Origin: Sulfurivermis sp041678005
GTDB lineage: Bacteria; Pseudomonadota; Gammaproteobacteria; Thiohalomonadales; Thiohalomonadaceae
Assembly (NCBI GenBank): GCA_041678005.1
Contig: JBAYOW010000008.1
Span: 13,207-77,206 of the forward strand
Length of the DNA: 64,000 nt
Direction: 5' to 3'
Below are positions 18,379 to 28,186 of this stretch, in pieces. Both the position numbers and the translations under genes were made by a program. How positions within the stretch are numbered: the first letter of the stretch is position 1; every line of letters begins with the position of its first letter. The notes under the pieces were generated by a model, which was not told the origin of the DNA, did no database searches, and saw only the letters and a list, made by a program, of their open reading frames with translations.

Positions 18379-19259
18379 CCTGTGCGTTGCTCCTTGCCGG
18401 TCAACTCCAGAAACAGATCATCCAAAGTGCGTGCGCGAATACGCAGACGATCGAGTGAGATGTTGGCAGCAAGCAATTGCTGGATCGTCGCAGTCACGGT
18501 GTTGGTCAGAATTTCCACATTATCGCCGCAGTCGAGCACGCTCAGGCCAGGAATATTAGCCATGGCAAAATCTTCCTTGGGTAACTGCAATACCTGGTCA
18601 TGAAAGTGTCGCATCAACAATGCGTCGGGTGCGCCCTGGGCAATAATTCGGCCATGATCCATGATAATTATTTCATCACAAAGCTCATACGCTTCTTCCA
18701 TGTAATGCGTAGTCATCAGCACAGTCTTGCCACGCGCCTTGATATCGCGCACCAACTCCCAAAGCAGACGTCTCGCCTGCGGATCCAGGCCGGTGGTTGG
18801 CTCATCGAGAAAGACGATCTCAGGATCATTGACCAGCGCCAGCGCCAATAGCAGACGCTGACGCTGACCACCAGAAAGCTTGCGGGTATCTCGATTGAGC
18901 AAATCCTGCAAGGAATAGTCCTGAATAAGTTTTTCTATCGCTACCCCATCTTCATAAAGACTGCGAAACATCTGTAGTGTCTCGCGCACAGTAATGAATT
19001 CCTGCAAGGCAGTGGACTGAAACATAATGCCGGCCTCACGGCGAAATTGTGCGCCCAGAGCTTCGCCTTTATAGCTGATGCGGCCAGAGGTGGCCGGTTT
19101 GATCCCTTCAAGGATCTCGATTGTGGTGGTTTTACCGGCACCATTGGGGCCGAGCAGTCCCAGGCAGATACCGCGTGGGATGGTAAAACTGATCCCATCA
19201 ACCGCGCGCACACCTTGGTAATGTTTTACCAGATTATCGACTTCTATCAATGCGGGCAT
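18375..19259 (-). CDS. ABC-2 type transporter ATP-binding protein
   Basis: This 294-residue nucleotide-binding subunit has Walker A GPNGAGKTTT at about 37-46, the Q-loop MFQS, the signature LSGGQRQRL, Walker B IVFLDEPTTGLDP and the switch histidine in TTHYMEEA. The C-terminal 80 residues form the extra domain common in CcmA/DrrA-like ATPases. It pairs with the overlapping permease gene downstream. Confidence 0.93.
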   Translation of the reverse strand: MPALIEVDNLVKHYQGVRAVDGISFTIPRGICLGLLGPNGAGKTTTIEILEGIKPATSGRISYKGEALGAQFRREAGIMFQSTALQEFITVRETLQMFRSLYEDGVAIEKLIQDYSLQDLLNRDTRKLSGGQRQRLLLALALVNDPEIVFLDEPTTGLDPQARRLLWELVRDIKARGKTVLMTTHYMEEAYELCDEIIIMDHGRIIAQGAPDALLMRHFHDQVLQLPKEDFAMANIPGLSVLDCGDNVEILTNTVTATIQQLLAANISLDRLRIRARTLDDLFLELTGKEQRTG

Positions 19260-20008
19260 GATGGATGAATACTTGGATGGGCTGATGATTTTGCATGTAT
19301 TGCTAATACTAACAAGCGGCCGAACAGATTACCCGCTGATTTTTTATGTTGTAAACGGCGTGTTTGCCACAGGGGGATAGACAAGAGTTGACAGGGTGTG
19401 TCGATTTAAGCGCGCTTACTCACGTCGCACCAATATTCTGCATCATCTGGTGTATCAGGTGCTTGACGACGAGCGAGTAGTGAAAGTTCTCCGACTCTGG
19501 AGCCACTACGAATAATGCATAAGCAGCTGTTGCTGCCGGACAATTTTCACCGCTGCTCAGCTCCAAAATTGTCATAAACTTGGCATTAGAATTTATGTAC
19601 GAGTATTCGGCAATGAATGCAGCAAAACGAAATGTTGACCTGGAGAGGTGTTGGCGCTCTTTTGCATGATGCCACCTCATTAGTTCTTTGATTGATATGT
19701 TTTGGTACAGGTGGCGTTGCAGTGCAATTCATGCGGCGAGCGCGTGATCGTGGGAGTTATAAACTTTACAACACTCACACCATCGGGCAGGCGCGAAGAC
19801 TAGACTGACATGGGGGCGGGGTGTACGCATACTTGCGGCACAGGCACTTGAAATCAGGTCGCTGTGAATACATCCATGTAGGCTAGGCGGTCTTTTCCTT
19901 GTGGTCGCTGACAGGATTTCAATGAATTCCGTCGCAACTGGCATCAGGCTTGCGTGAGTGTGCGTACGCCTGCTGTGTGGGATAAATCCAGACTTATTGA
20001 ATCAAGTA
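19260..20008. other. Long gap without a convincing gene
   Basis: About 750 bp lie between the ABC ATPase start and the peroxiredoxin promoter. Both strands contain only short open frames (for example 19420-19680 and 19729-19944, minus strand) that have no recognisable domain, no good ribosome sites and unusual residue composition. I see no tRNA, repeat unit or inverted repeat. It may hold decayed sequence or an unrecognised non-coding RNA. Confidence 0.5.
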
Positions 20009-20037
20009 TTGACCGCGCTAAAGATACACTATAGAAT
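20009..20037 (+). promoter_or_regulatory. Sigma-70 type promoter of the peroxiredoxin gene
   Basis: TTGACC (20009-20014) and TAGAAT (20032-20037) are separated by 17 bp, each one base from consensus. Transcription would start near 20044, leaving a leader of about 60 nt before the ATG. Confidence 0.72.
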
Positions 20038-20106
20038 GCAAGGTATATCTAGATTAATTCTAATTTCCAATCAACTCACTATATATAAACCACAAAGGAG
20101 ATGACC

Positions 20107-20712
20107 ATGGGCGTACTCGTAGGCCGTAAGGCACCTGATTTTACCGCTGCTGCCGTGCTCGGTGATGGCACTATCATCGAAGACTATAATTTTACTGAGG
20201 AGACCAAGGGCAAGTATGCGGTTATATTTTTCTATCCGCTGGATTTCACCTTTGTTTGCCCATCTGAGCTTATTGCATTTGATCACCGCCTAGATGAATT
20301 CAAGTCACGCAATGTTGAGGTCATCGGTATTTCCATTGACTCACACTATACTCACAACGCCTGGCGCAACACTCCTATCAATGATGGCGGTATCGGGCCG
20401 GTGAAATATCCTCTGATCGCTGATATGAATCATTCGATCTGTAAGGCTTATGATGTCGAGACGCCAGATGGTAATGTTGCTTTTCGTGCTTCTTTTCTGA
20501 TCGACCGTGAAGGCATGGTGCGCCACCAGGTGGTGAACGATTTGCCGCTCGGCCGCAATGTAGATGAGATGTTGCGCATGGTCGATGCACTGCAATTTAC
20601 TGAAGAGCATGGCGAAGTTTGTCCGGCTGGATGGACCAAGGGTTCCAAGGGTATGAAGGCAGATCCTGAGGGTGTAGCTGACTACCTGGCCAGTGAAGCC
20701 AACAAGCTGTAA
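20107..20712 (+). CDS. Typical 2-Cys peroxiredoxin (AhpC/TSA family)
   Basis: This enzyme reduces hydrogen peroxide and organic peroxides using a peroxidatic and a resolving cysteine. The 201-residue product has the peroxidatic site FTFVCPSELIAF (C51) and the resolving cysteine C172 in GEVCPAGW. Its C-terminus ends in SEANKL rather than a YF tail. AGGAG at 20096-20100 touches an ATG at 20101 but lies 6 bp before the ATG at 20107, so the latter is preferred. A strong promoter precedes it and a perfect 12-bp hairpin follows, so it is a monocistronic gene. The electron donor is not encoded nearby. Confidence 0.96.
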   Translation: MGVLVGRKAPDFTAAAVLGDGTIIEDYNFTEETKGKYAVIFFYPLDFTFVCPSELIAFDHRLDEFKSRNVEVIGISIDSHYTHNAWRNTPINDGGIGPVKYPLIADMNHSICKAYDVETPDGNVAFRASFLIDREGMVRHQVVNDLPLGRNVDEMLRMVDALQFTEEHGEVCPAGWTKGSKGMKADPEGVADYLASEANKL

Positions 20713-20733
20713 ATATTGTAGTTGTTGATTGAT

Positions 20734-20765
20734 AAAGGCCAGAAGGGGAGACTCTTCTGGCCTTT
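20734..20765. terminator. Bidirectional-looking hairpin terminator
   Basis: A perfect 12-bp stem, AAAGGCCAGAAG and CTTCTGGCCTTT, encloses an 8-base loop. The A/T ends of the stem give U-rich tails both ways. It sits between the peroxiredoxin stop and the end of the convergent DUF465 gene, serving both. Confidence 0.88.
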
Positions 20766-20771
20766 GTCATT

Positions 20772-20978
20772 TCAGGCGTTCCAGTCTGGGATCAGCTCGC
20801 TTTTTAGTTTGTCTATGATGTCTTTAAGCAGTAGTTTGCGTTTTTTTAGCCGACGTAGTTGCAACTGATCGGCAAGTTGGTCGGCGGTTAGGAGATTGAT
20901 TATATCGTCCAGGTCTCGATGCTCTAGCTGTAGTTCTTCCAGGCGCCGCCGAGTAGCTTTTATGTCTCTGCTTTGCAT
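20772..20978 (-). CDS. DUF465 (YdcH-like) small protein
   Basis: A 68-residue, highly charged helical protein. The pattern LQLEHRDLDDIINLL followed by LRRLKKRKLLLKDIIDKLK is the DUF465/YdcH signature (a short antiparallel helical hairpin). Its function is unknown. It ends 6 bp from the hairpin terminator shared with the peroxiredoxin gene. Confidence 0.88.
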   Translation of the reverse strand: MQSRDIKATRRRLEELQLEHRDLDDIINLLTADQLADQLQLRRLKKRKLLLKDIIDKLKSELIPDWNA

Positions 20979-21098
20979 TTTGCGCTACCCCCACCAGGTG
21001 TTTTCAGTAGTTGTCTTAAGTCGTTATCTGATCTCACCGCAAGATAAGTCGGTATGATTGCCAATTGATTGTTCCTGCGGGCAGAGGATATTAGCAAA

Positions 21099-21135
21099 TG
21101 TAGCCCGGATGTAGCGCAGCGATATCTGGGGCAGC
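21099..21135 (+). repeat. Dispersed-repeat fragment of the TGTAGCCCGGATG type
   Basis: The run tgtagcccggatgtagcgc followed by agcgatatctgggg resembles a short dispersed repeat I remember from intergenic regions of many gammaproteobacteria. Only one copy is in this window. The rest of the 220-bp gap before the MFS gene shows nothing definite. Confidence 0.4.
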
Positions 21136-21221
21136 TTGTCGGAGGTTAACCATCCTCCGCCACCCGCTTTCTTGCGTGCGGGCAACATACTATATTTTTA
21201 GTGAGATGTGCGGGTTAGGGC

Positions 21222-22454
21222 ATGTTGATTCTTGTTACTTCATTATTTTCGCTATTGCTTGGCATAGGCCTGCTACTCATCGGCATGGGTTCGCTCGGTA
21301 CGTTGCTGGGCTTGCGTGCCGGTATCGAGCAATTTGGCAGCGTGCTGACTGGCGTGGTGATGGCGGCGTATTTCCTGGGCTTTGTTGTTGGCAATAGACT
21401 TTGCCCACCTTTGATACTGCGAGTGGGCCCTATTCGTGCATTTGCCACCATGGCGGCCATCGTGACCGTGGTGAGCCTGATGCATCCATTATTGGTCTCG
21501 CCTTATGCCTGGTTTGTCCTGCGGGTGATCAACGGTGCCTGCATGATGGGCTTGTATATGGTGATTGAGAGTTGGCTGAATGTCATTACACCAAATGAGC
21601 GGCGCGGTCAGGTGTTTGCTGTGTATATGGCGACAACCTTGGTGGCGATGGCGCTGGGGCAATATCTGATCCTGATAGGTGATATTACCAGCCTGCTGCC
21701 TTTTAGCCTTACGGCAATGTTTCTTGTTTTGGCTTTGGTGCCGGTCGCCCTCACCAGGATCAGTCAGCCTGAGCCGGTCGAGGTGCAGCGTTTGTCCATG
21801 CCAGCCTTGTTCAGAATCTCGCCCCTGGGTGCGACAGGTGCATTGTTTGCTGGTATGGCAACGGGTGCCTTCTGGGGTATGGGTCCGTTGTTTACCCATC
21901 GCATCGATTTGACATCGGCAGAAACGGCTATATTCATGAGTGCCGTTGTGCTTGGTGGTGCGCTGCTGCAGTGGCCGATAGGTCGGCTTTCTGATAGGTA
22001 TGATCGGCGACGGGTTTTGGCAGTGATCTGCCTGGCGGCTGCGTTGGCGGCCTTGGTTGGTTATGTACTTGTTTATCTATGGCCGGGCGCATTGTTTGTC
22101 AGCGCCTTTGCCTATGGTGGTTTTGCTTTTACCGTTTATTCATTGAGTGTCGCACACACTAATGACCACATGAGCAAAGAACAGATGTTGGAGGCAACAC
22201 GCAGTTTATTGTTGTTGCATGGTATAGGTGCAGCAAGTGGGCCGATATTGGCGGGAGTATTGATGAGATGGTTTGGCCCAGGAAGCTTGTTGTTGTACTT
22301 TGCAGTTGTACAAATTTTACTTGGTTTATATGCCGTACGGCGTATACGCATTCGCCCGCCGATCATTTCGGCCGAGCCGTTCCATCCTATGGCTAGTGAA
22401 ACTTCACAAGTTGTATTGGAATTGTCTCCTTCCTTGGAGACGGTGGAAGATTAA
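21222..22454 (+). CDS. MFS transporter
   Basis: This 410-residue integral membrane protein has about 12 hydrophobic segments and the loop motif GRLSDRYDRRRVL between segments 8 and 9, typical of the major facilitator superfamily. The N-half carries VIESWLNVITPNERRGQVFAVYM, which is seen in the YcaD-like MFS group. The substrate is unknown. The C-terminus ends 10 bp before the convergent rhlE gene. Confidence 0.88.
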   Translation: MLILVTSLFSLLLGIGLLLIGMGSLGTLLGLRAGIEQFGSVLTGVVMAAYFLGFVVGNRLCPPLILRVGPIRAFATMAAIVTVVSLMHPLLVSPYAWFVLRVINGACMMGLYMVIESWLNVITPNERRGQVFAVYMATTLVAMALGQYLILIGDITSLLPFSLTAMFLVLALVPVALTRISQPEPVEVQRLSMPALFRISPLGATGALFAGMATGAFWGMGPLFTHRIDLTSAETAIFMSAVVLGGALLQWPIGRLSDRYDRRRVLAVICLAAALAALVGYVLVYLWPGALFVSAFAYGGFAFTVYSLSVAHTNDHMSKEQMLEATRSLLLLHGIGAASGPILAGVLMRWFGPGSLLLYFAVVQILLGLYAVRRIRIRPPIISAEPFHPMASETSQVVLELSPSLETVED

Positions 22455-22464
22455 AGTATGTAGA

Positions 22465-23789
22465 TCAACTGTTACGCGCACCAGCGTGATGAGCTGTTGC
22501 CTTCTTGCCTGCCTGGCCTTGACCTTGGCCCCATTTCTGTTTACCGGCAAAGCGCTTGCCACCAGCTGGCTTGCCGTGGCGTGGAGCGCCTGCATTGGGA
22601 CGTCGGCCATCCTTTTTGAAGCCACCACCATTTGGTCGTGGCTGGGTTTCTGCGCGGCTTGGTTCCAGGCCCGGGATAATCTGACGAGTCAGGTTCTGCC
22701 CGGTAAGTTTTTCAATGCGGCTAAGCATGAAACGTTCTTGCGGGCCAACCAGTGAGACGGCGATACCAGAGGCACCACCACGACCAGTACGGCCAATGCG
22801 ATGGATGTAGTCTTCCGCCTGCATCGGCAGGTCGAAATTGATGACATGTGAAATGCCTTTGATGTCGAGCCCACGAGCAGCCACATCGGTGGCAACCAGA
22901 ACACGCACATGGCCGCGCTTCATACGGTCAACAGTGCGCTGGCGCTGTTTTTGATGCATGTCACCATGCAAGGCTGCCGCCGCATGACCTTGATCTTCCA
23001 GTTGCATGGATAGCTCGTCTGCACCTCTTTTAGTGGCAGTAAAGACTACGCATTGCGACAGTTGCTGATCGTTGAGCAGGTGATCGAGCAGGGCGTTTTT
23101 GTGTTTGAAGTTGTCGGCAAGATGGATACGTTGTTCGATAGAGGCGTGCTTCACCTTTACGCCAGCAACTTGAATCTGTACCGGATCACGTAACAATTTC
23201 TTGGCCACACGCAGTATGTCGCCTTCCAGCGTTGCGGAGAAAAGTAAGGTTTGGCGATCGTCCGGCGCAGCTGCCGTCACTGTCTCTACATCATCGATGA
23301 AGCCCATGTCGAGCATGCGGTCGGCTTCATCGAGTACCAACAGTTCCAGACGACTGAAATCAATACGGCCACGACTCATGTGGTCGAGCAAGCGACCTGG
23401 AGTGGCCACGAGAAAATCAATTGGTCGATCCAGCATTTTCATTTGTGGGCCATAAGGCTCACCACCGACGATGGCACCAGCACGAATTCGCATCTGACGG
23501 CCTAGGTCTTGTATCGCACCAGTGACTTGCTGGGCCAGTTCGCGGGTTGGGGTCAATACCAGCACACGCGGGCCGCGACCTTGCACTGCGGCAGGTTGAA
23601 GAAGCCTCTGCAAGGCAGGTAGTACGAAGGCAGCAGTTTTGCCTGTGCCGGTCTGGCCGAGGCCATGATGTCGCGTCCAGAAATGGCGACAGGAACGGCC
23701 TGTTGCTGAATTTCAGTAGGCGCAGTAAAGCCGCAGGCCTCAACAGCAAGCAGCAGGGAAGGGTCAAGATTCAGGTTTGCAAATGACAT
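22465..23789 (-). pseudogene. rhlE: DEAD-box RNA helicase (RhlE type) with a frameshift in motif I
   Basis: Translation from ATG 23789 gives MSFANLNLDPSLLL, the Q-motif FTAPTEIQQQAVP, then ...GRDIMASA before losing frame. The other frame resumes with the rest of motif I (TGTGKTAAF region) and continues through PTRELAQQ, LVLDEADRMLDMGF, SATLEGD, ATDVAARGLDI and HRIGRTGRGG to a basic Gly/Lys/Arg tail. One C is missing on the coding strand near 23655 (GGCCAG where GGCCCAG is expected), destroying the ATP-binding loop. Repaired, it would be about 441 residues, close to E. coli RhlE (454). The downstream piece alone cannot bind ATP properly. It could be true decay or a homopolymer error. Confidence 0.9.
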
Positions 23790-24095
23790 AGTAATATCCT
23801 TTTCCACCAGCCACGGGCAGAAAATTGAACGAACCAATGGATTTTTGAAAACAGCAAACTGATGCTGTTGCATCAGATGAAAGTTTTCTTGTGGGAGTGC
23901 TTGCGTTGTGGCCGCGTACACGCCAGGTTCCGGGCTTGAGCATAAATAACCGCTCATGCGTCGCCAACCGGATAAACCTGCGCATGCGCCAGGAGGAAAG
24001 GTCAGAGACGTGCCTCATCCATCGCGAGGCTGTGCGCACTATACGCGAACAAGAATAAAAACACCAGCACGGATTGGAGCAAGTGGTTTGTTAAT
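23790..24095. other. Divergent intergenic region rhlE / hrpA
   Basis: These 306 bp separate the divergent helicase genes. No gene, tRNA or repeat unit is visible. The part next to rhlE would form its leader (AAGGAT lies 7 bp before the ATG); long leaders are common in cold-responsive RNA helicase genes, but I see no specific element. Confidence 0.45.
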
Positions 24096-27000
24096 ATGAT
24101 CGCAATGAAAAGAACATTGCCTCCACCCCTGCAACAGCTGCAAGCACAAATCCATGCCAGCCCACCTCGTGCCCGAGTCGAGTTGTTGCGCCGCTGGTAT
24201 GGACTGTGTCGTCGCGCGCAGGCAGGCAAGCCATATGATCGTGGCTTGCAGCAGTTGCAGGCCGCCGTGCAGCAGACCACAGCAGATATTGAGCGCCGTC
24301 GTGCGGGCCTGCCGGTCATCAGCTACCCGCCAGAGCTGCCGGTAAGTACACGCCGCGATGAGATCGCTGCGGAGATTGCAGCCAATCAGGTAGTAATCAT
24401 CGCGGGCGAGACAGGCTCGGGTAAAACAACACAAATCCCGAAGATATGTCTTGAGCTGGGACGCGGACTGCATGCCCAGATAGCACACACGCAACCACGC
24501 CGAATCGCGGCCCGGTCTGTGGCTGCACGCTTGTCTGAGGAGCTGCAGACATCACTGGGTCAGGCAGTGGGTTATAAGGTGCGTTTTACCGATCGCAGTT
24601 CAGTTGACAGCTACATTAAGTTGATGACGGACGGTATCCTGTTGGCCGAGATTCAGGGTGATCGCAAGCTGTTGGCCTATGATACGATAATCATCGATGA
24701 GGCGCATGAGCGAAGTCTCAATATCGATTTTCTGCTCGGTTATTTAAAACAGTTACTGCCCCATCGTCCAGATCTGAAACTGATCATCACCTCTGCCACG
24801 ATCAATACAGCAAGGTTTGCAGAGTTTTTTGACGGTGCACCTGTGCTGGAAGTTTCCGGTCGTACCTATCCGGTGGATATCCTCTATCGGCCATTGTTGA
24901 CCACGCAAGAGGATCCGACCGAGGATGAGGATAGCCGTGATCGCAATCGACCAGAGGCAATAGTTGCCGCGCTTGATGAGCTCAGCAAGATTGATCCTCT
25001 GGGCGACACTCTTATTTTCCTGCCCGGCGAGCGGGAGATTCGTGAGCTCGCCGAAGTGTTGCGTAAACACTCCTTGCCGCACACGGAGATACTGCCCTTG
25101 TTTGGGCGACTATCGGCCAGTGAACAGGACAGGGTCTTTCGGTCACACAGCGGGCGGCGGATAGTTCTGGCAACCAATGTGGCCGAGACATCGCGCACCG
25201 TGCCCGGCATTCATTTTGTTATCGACACCGGCCTCGCGCGTATCAGTCGTTACAGTCCACGCAGCAAAGTACAGCGTTTGCCGATCGAGCCTATCTCGCA
25301 GGCCTCGGCCAACCAACGTGCGGGCCGTTGTGGGCGTGTGGCCAGTGGTGTATGTATTCGGCTATACAGCGAGGAAGATTTTCTTGCCAGACAGCCTTAT
25401 ACCGATGCAGAAATAAAACGCACTAATCTGGCTGCTGTGATCTTGCAGATGGGAGCGCTTGATCTGGGCGAGGTAGAGGGTTTTTCTTTTCCTGATCCGC
25501 CTGACAATCGCGCCATCAACGACGGTTTTCATTTACTTCATGAGCTTGGCGCCATTGATCGGCAACGCCGTATTACCAAGCTTGGGCAGCAGTTGGCGCG
25601 CCTGCCACTCGATCCGCGCCTGGGCAGAATGTTGCTGGCTGCAGCAAGTTTTGGCAGCCTGCGTGAGGTGATGATTATCGTCAGTGGCCTGACTGTTTCG
25701 GATCCACGAGAGCGGCCACTTGAAATGCAGCAACAGGCCGATCAAAAGCATGCTCGCTTCAATTCGCCTGAGCTGAAGTCGGATTTTCTTGCCTGGGTGA
25801 AGTTATGGGATTACTACCATGAGCAGGCACGTCATCTGTCGCAAAGAAAATTGCGCGCCCTGTGTCGTGCTGAATTCTTATCTTATGTGCGTCTGCGCGA
25901 GTGGCATGATCTGCATGGTCAGATAATGGCCTTAGCCAATGAGCTGAAGCTGACCATCAATACCGAGCCGGCAGATTATGCCGCCATTCATCGTGCCTTG
26001 CTTACAGGGCTGTTGGGTCATGTTGCTCTCAAGGGTGAGGAGCGGCAGTTTCTCGGTGCACGTAATAGCAAGCTGTATGTTTTTCCTGGCTCGGCACAGT
26101 TTAAAAAACCACCCAAGTGGATCATGGCCGCCGAGCTTGTGGCCACGAGCAAACTATATGCTCGTACCGTGGCGGCAATCGAACCGGATTGGCTGGAGTC
26201 GCTTGCCAGCCATCTCATCAAACGCAATTATAGCGAGCCGCATTGGGAAAAAAAGCTTGCTCGGGTGATGGCTTATGAGCGTGTGACTCTGTATGGACTG
26301 CCGATAGTCGAAAGACGTCGAGTTCATTATGGCCCGATAGATCCTGAATTATCGCGCGAATTATTTATTCGTCATGCACTGATTGATGGCGAGATGACAA
26401 TCAAGGCTGAGTTTTTCAGTCACAATCAGCGCCTGCTTGCCGAGCTGGAGGAATTGGAGGCGAAGACACGCAAGCGCGATATTTTGTTTGATGAGCATGT
26501 ACTGTTTGATTTTTATGCTGCCAGAGTGCCAGAAGGTATTTACAGTGTTGTGCTTTTTACTAAGTGGCTCAAGCAGACTACAGCGCAGACACCCAAGTTG
26601 TTATTTTTAACGCGAGAGATGCTGCTGCAGGGGCCATGTAAACAGACTGCCGATCAGTTTCCTGATGTGCTGCACTGTGGTGATTTGGTGCTTAAGCTGG
26701 TCTATCACTTCGAGCCAAATCATCCCGCCGATGGCGTGACGGCAATCATCCCTTTGGCCGCACTCTCGCAGCTTGAACACAGCTGTTTTGCTTGGCTGGT
26801 GCCTGGTTTATTACAAGACAAGCTGATCGCCTTAATAAAAACTTTGCCAAAGTCATTGCGGCGCAATTTTGTCCCGGCGGTGAATTTTACCGAGGCACTG
26901 CTGGAATCCCTGTCACCAACAGGTGAAATGATCGATGCTATCAGCCATCAACTCAAGCGTATGACTGGAATAGAAATACCAGCCGATGCTTGGCGGCTAG

Positions 27001-27965
27001 ATGAATTGCCGGCCCATTTACAGATGAACTTTCGTATTGTTGATGAGCGCGGTAAAACCCTCGGCGAGGGTAGGGAACTTGACAGCCTGCAAAATAAACT
27101 GTCCGCGCAAGTACGACAAGTACTGATCAAAACAGTAGAAAAACAGGAAACGCCAAGCTTTGAGCGTGACGGCCTGCAAGATTGGGATTTTGGTGACTTG
27201 GCTGAGTATGTCGAGGTGCAGCGCCACGGTCTTGCCTTGCGCGCCTGGCCGGCCTTGCTCGATCAGGGTGAGCATGTCGCGCTTAGATTATATGAGTCGG
27301 CCGAGGCCGCAGATGAGATACACCGTGATGGTTTGTTGCGTTTGTTTATGTTGCGTAGCCGAGAGCAATTAAAATATTTACGCAAAAATCTGCCTGCTAT
27401 CCAGTCCATGTGTTTGCGTTATGCGCATATCGCAGGCTGCGAGGAGCTCAAGGATGATCTGTTGCTGGCAATTTGCCGCGAGGCCTTTCTTGCTGTGCAA
27501 CCATGGCCGCGCAAACGGGAAGACTTTGAGCAGCGTTTGCAGCAAGGTTCCGCGTGTCTGATGGAGTTGGCGCAAGTATTATGTACTGCGCTGAGTGAAA
27601 CTCTGGCACTGGCCCATGCAGCAAGAAAAAAATTGACGGGCAATATACCTCCTTTGTTGTTGGAAGAAATGCAGGCTATCCAGGTGCATTTGACTGGCTT
27701 GCTGAGCAGACATTTTATTCGTGACACGCCGTATCGCTGGTTATTGCGTTATCCGTATTATCTCAAGGCAATTCAGGCACGCATCGATAAGTGTGGTCGT
27801 AATCCTACGCGCGGAAAAGAACAGCGCATCGAGCTGGAGAAGTTGCAGCGACCCTTGGCAGAACTTCAGGCAAGCTCATCTCTTAACGCCAGGCAGCAAG
27901 AATTTCGCTGGTTGCTGGAGGAATTGCGTATTTCTTTGTATGCGCAGGAGTTGAAAACAATCTAG
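24096..27965 (+). CDS. hrpA: ATP-dependent DEAH-box RNA helicase HrpA
   Basis: The 1289-residue protein is close in length to E. coli HrpA (1300). It has Walker A GETGSGKTT (about 104-112), the DEAH box in IIDEAHERSLNIDF (near 201), the SATIN motif, and motif VI QRAGRCGRVASG near 410. The helicase-associated and OB-fold domains and a large HrpA-specific C-terminal region complete it. E. coli HrpA is implicated in rescuing stalled ribosomes. The start could be ATG 24096 or ATG 24105; neither has a clear ribosome site. Codon use is like the neighbours. Confidence 0.95.
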   Translation: MIAMKRTLPPPLQQLQAQIHASPPRARVELLRRWYGLCRRAQAGKPYDRGLQQLQAAVQQTTADIERRRAGLPVISYPPELPVSTRRDEIAAEIAANQVVIIAGETGSGKTTQIPKICLELGRGLHAQIAHTQPRRIAARSVAARLSEELQTSLGQAVGYKVRFTDRSSVDSYIKLMTDGILLAEIQGDRKLLAYDTIIIDEAHERSLNIDFLLGYLKQLLPHRPDLKLIITSATINTARFAEFFDGAPVLEVSGRTYPVDILYRPLLTTQEDPTEDEDSRDRNRPEAIVAALDELSKIDPLGDTLIFLPGEREIRELAEVLRKHSLPHTEILPLFGRLSASEQDRVFRSHSGRRIVLATNVAETSRTVPGIHFVIDTGLARISRYSPRSKVQRLPIEPISQASANQRAGRCGRVASGVCIRLYSEEDFLARQPYTDAEIKRTNLAAVILQMGALDLGEVEGFSFPDPPDNRAINDGFHLLHELGAIDRQRRITKLGQQLARLPLDPRLGRMLLAAASFGSLREVMIIVSGLTVSDPRERPLEMQQQADQKHARFNSPELKSDFLAWVKLWDYYHEQARHLSQRKLRALCRAEFLSYVRLREWHDLHGQIMALANELKLTINTEPADYAAIHRALLTGLLGHVALKGEERQFLGARNSKLYVFPGSAQFKKPPKWIMAAELVATSKLYARTVAAIEPDWLESLASHLIKRNYSEPHWEKKLARVMAYERVTLYGLPIVERRRVHYGPIDPELSRELFIRHALIDGEMTIKAEFFSHNQRLLAELEELEAKTRKRDILFDEHVLFDFYAARVPEGIYSVVLFTKWLKQTTAQTPKLLFLTREMLLQGPCKQTADQFPDVLHCGDLVLKLVYHFEPNHPADGVTAIIPLAALSQLEHSCFAWLVPGLLQDKLIALIKTLPKSLRRNFVPAVNFTEALLESLSPTGEMIDAISHQLKRMTGIEIPADAWRLDELPAHLQMNFRIVDERGKTLGEGRELDSLQNKLSAQVRQVLIKTVEKQETPSFERDGLQDWDFGDLAEYVEVQRHGLALRAWPALLDQGEHVALRLYESAEAADEIHRDGLLRLFMLRSREQLKYLRKNLPAIQSMCLRYAHIAGCEELKDDLLLAICREAFLAVQPWPRKREDFEQRLQQGSACLMELAQVLCTALSETLALAHAARKKLTGNIPPLLLEEMQAIQVHLTGLLSRHFIRDTPYRWLLRYPYYLKAIQARIDKCGRNPTRGKEQRIELEKLQRPLAELQASSSLNARQQEFRWLLEELRISLYAQELKTI

Positions 27966-28186
27966 CCGGTTTCGGTAAAAAGATTGCAGACCCTATGGGC
28001 TGAGCTGGCCTGAGCAGTTTCATCAACACTAGTGCATATGTTTATTCGGTTCTTCCCCAAATCGAGTGGGTAGTTTAGTACAAGGGCGCAATAACCATCG
28101 GGCATTGCGCCGAATGTAAGAGACGGCATGAACGAAGATCAAAAGCCCCTCTCCCCCAGCCCATCTCCCGCAAGCGGGAGAGGGGA
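27966..28186. repeat. REP-like composite after hrpA
   Basis: After a 90-bp spacer comes a block beginning TCTTCCCCAAATCGAGTGGG at 28051 (also at 56662). A palindrome follows with arms GGCGCAAT (28085-28092) and ATTGCGCC (28104-28111), then the unit GCATGAACGAAGAT at 28126 ending in the hairpin CTCCCGCAAGCGGGAG (28165-28180). All three components recur elsewhere in the window. Confidence 0.8.

Noticed and set aside
19420..19944. Two minus-strand open frames in the long gap
   Set aside because: Composition is unlike real proteins, no start signals, no domain recognised.
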